A stretch of 64,000 nucleotides of DNA from Anthonomus grandis grandis (lineage: Eukaryota > Arthropoda > Insecta > Coleoptera > Curculionidae), in the NCBI RefSeq assembly GCF_022605725.1, contig NC_065550.1, forward strand, positions 558,001 through 622,000, written 5' to 3'. Every line of letters starts with the position of its first letter. The stretch's first letter is position 1. Below, piece by piece: positions 62,956-64,000 of this stretch. The notes under the pieces are model-generated. The model was not told the DNA's origin, made no database searches, and saw only the letters and a program-made list of their open reading frames with translations. The translations under genes were made by a program, and so were the position numbers.

Positions 62956-64000
62956 GTAAGTATCACATTTAATTCTATTTTACTAAACAAGTTAAATTCT
63001 AAGTACCTCTTTAAAAGGTTCTTATACAGGGTGTTTCATTAATATTGCGAAAAAATTCAGGGGGAGTTTCCTTGCTTAAAAATAATAAAAAAAGTCTCTA
63101 TAAACCTATGTCCGCGAGTGCTTAATTTCTAAAATTCAGTACCACACTGTATTTTAGAAATTAAGTTTTATTTTTGTTTTTTTTTATAGTTTTGGTAGTT
63201 ATTCAGATATTTAAACAAAAATTGGCATCTGGGGGTTTTTTGATATGTTAAATTCAAATTTAATGTTACGAGGATTCTCACTTTTAGAGGGCGCTACATA
63301 CACCGTTTTAATACTTTAAACCGTGATAATTTTCTTATGGTTGCTTAAATATTTTTTTTACAAAAAAATTAATTTATGATCATTTTCACGTAAAAAAGAT
63401 ATCTTGGTCAAAATCGCTATGAGCCAGCGTTTTCGAGATTTTTGGAATTAAAATAATAAATGCATTACATTTTAACGTTTTAGATTCGAGATATCATTAG
63501 CTTTAAATATGGAATCTGAAGTTTTTATTCACTATTCAATGCTCTTTTGAAACTTCCAGATAAATGTAAATATTTTATTTTATATTTTTTTGTTACAATT
63601 TATTTTTTATTTAGTGAAAAAAAAATTACCCAAAGTGTAGGCTGTTCGAAAAATGGACGGAGATATTTCAATGGGTGATTCCTTGTAAAAAAATATGAGA
63701 AAAAGTTTCTATAAAAATGCATCCGGAAATGCACAATTTTCAAGATACAGGGTGATAAATTTTTTTTTATTTTATTTTTTTATTAATATAAAAAAATATT
63801 TACTCGATTCTTTTGAAATTGGGCGCTATTACTTGTTGTATTAAGAAACTAATTTAGCCCTAATTAGATTAAAATTATAAGAACTCAAACAAAGTTATTG
63901 TTTACTAATTCTAGCCTTTCAATGTTCTAAGAACTGTACATTTATTATTTATTATCGTCATAAATAAATGGTATACATTTACTACTTCTCAAAAAAGTTA
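62956..64000 (+). other. UHRF1: Start of UHRF1 intron 9 with tacaggg-type repeats
   Basis: No gene. tacagggtgtttcattaata at 63027 and gatacagggtgataaat at 63750 bound a stretch whose two ends share a loose direct similarity (gtttcctt ... agtytctataaa ... tccg ... taattt). A terminal word of the 5256-5453 MITE family sits at 63913-63931, with a hairpin-like aataaatggtata beyond it. Confidence 0.5.

Noticed and set aside
62683..63042. Independent small gene starting at Met 62683 (or 62693 in another frame)
   Set aside because: The frame is UHRF1 exon 9 with read-through past the donor at 62956; the second frame is its shadow.
1..64000. CRISPR arrays, tRNA or rRNA genes
   Set aside because: No regularly spaced direct repeats with unique spacers and no cloverleaf or rRNA-like conserved stretch was recognised on either strand.

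Overview
The window reads as animal, most probably insect (perhaps beetle) genomic DNA. It is AT-rich, has GT-AG introns, and is dominated by arthropod-type transposable elements (TEs): Jockey/CR1-type LINEs, DD41D and Tc1-like mariners, hAT, a P element and Penelope-like elements. The placement below insect is inference. I recognise no tRNA, rRNA or CRISPR array.

The backbone is one host gene on the + strand: a UHRF1 orthologue (hemimethylated-DNA reader and E3 ubiquitin ligase). Nine coding exons (7221-7382, 15297-15622, 24195-24350, 24969-25138, 38858-39041, 39139-39370, 47147-47234, 47303-47426, 62673-62955) join in one frame to exactly 575 codons. They cover UBL, tandem Tudor, PHD and SRA domains in the family order. 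The RING end lies beyond the right edge. A candidate first exon of a divergent gene (6186-6303, minus) suggests a shared promoter at about 6304-7220. The 1.7 kb of coding sequence is spread over more than 55 kb because the introns are packed with nested TEs.

Layout. 1-6.2 kb: LINE piece, P-element transposase, small repeats, then the divergent exon. Intron 1 (7383-15296): Penelope-like and LINE pieces, including a LINE (9160-14750) interrupted by an inverted Penelope-like insertion with a GIY-YIG endonuclease and by another LINE. Intron 2 (15623-24194): LINE in LINE in LINE, plus a TA-flanked MITE. Intron 4 (25139-38857): a MITE, a hammerhead-bearing inverted repeat, a long-TIR element with a Cys-rich ORF, a LINE, a Tc1-like element (38-residue D-to-E spacing) inside a DD41D mariner, and a hAT inside another DD41D mariner. 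Intron 6 (39371-47146): a LINE piece split by a DD41D mariner with an intact 368-aa transposase, itself split by a hAT with an 8-bp target duplication. Intron 8 (47427-62672): an unclassified TIR element, a hAT remnant, a long-TIR DD41D element hosting a LINE hosting a Tc1, a LINE split by a layered-palindrome DD41D element, and a LINE inside another copy of that family.

Almost all TE genes are broken. The exceptions by eye are the 368-aa DD41D transposase and possibly the Cys-rich and GIY-YIG ORFs. The points most worth checking are: the H3K9me3-cage segment of the Tudor domain, which is not found in the spliced UHRF1 model at the LINE-filled intron 2; hammerhead-like folds in Penelope-type repeats; three hAT families each with its own palindromic subterminal word; and layered CAGGGTG termini.
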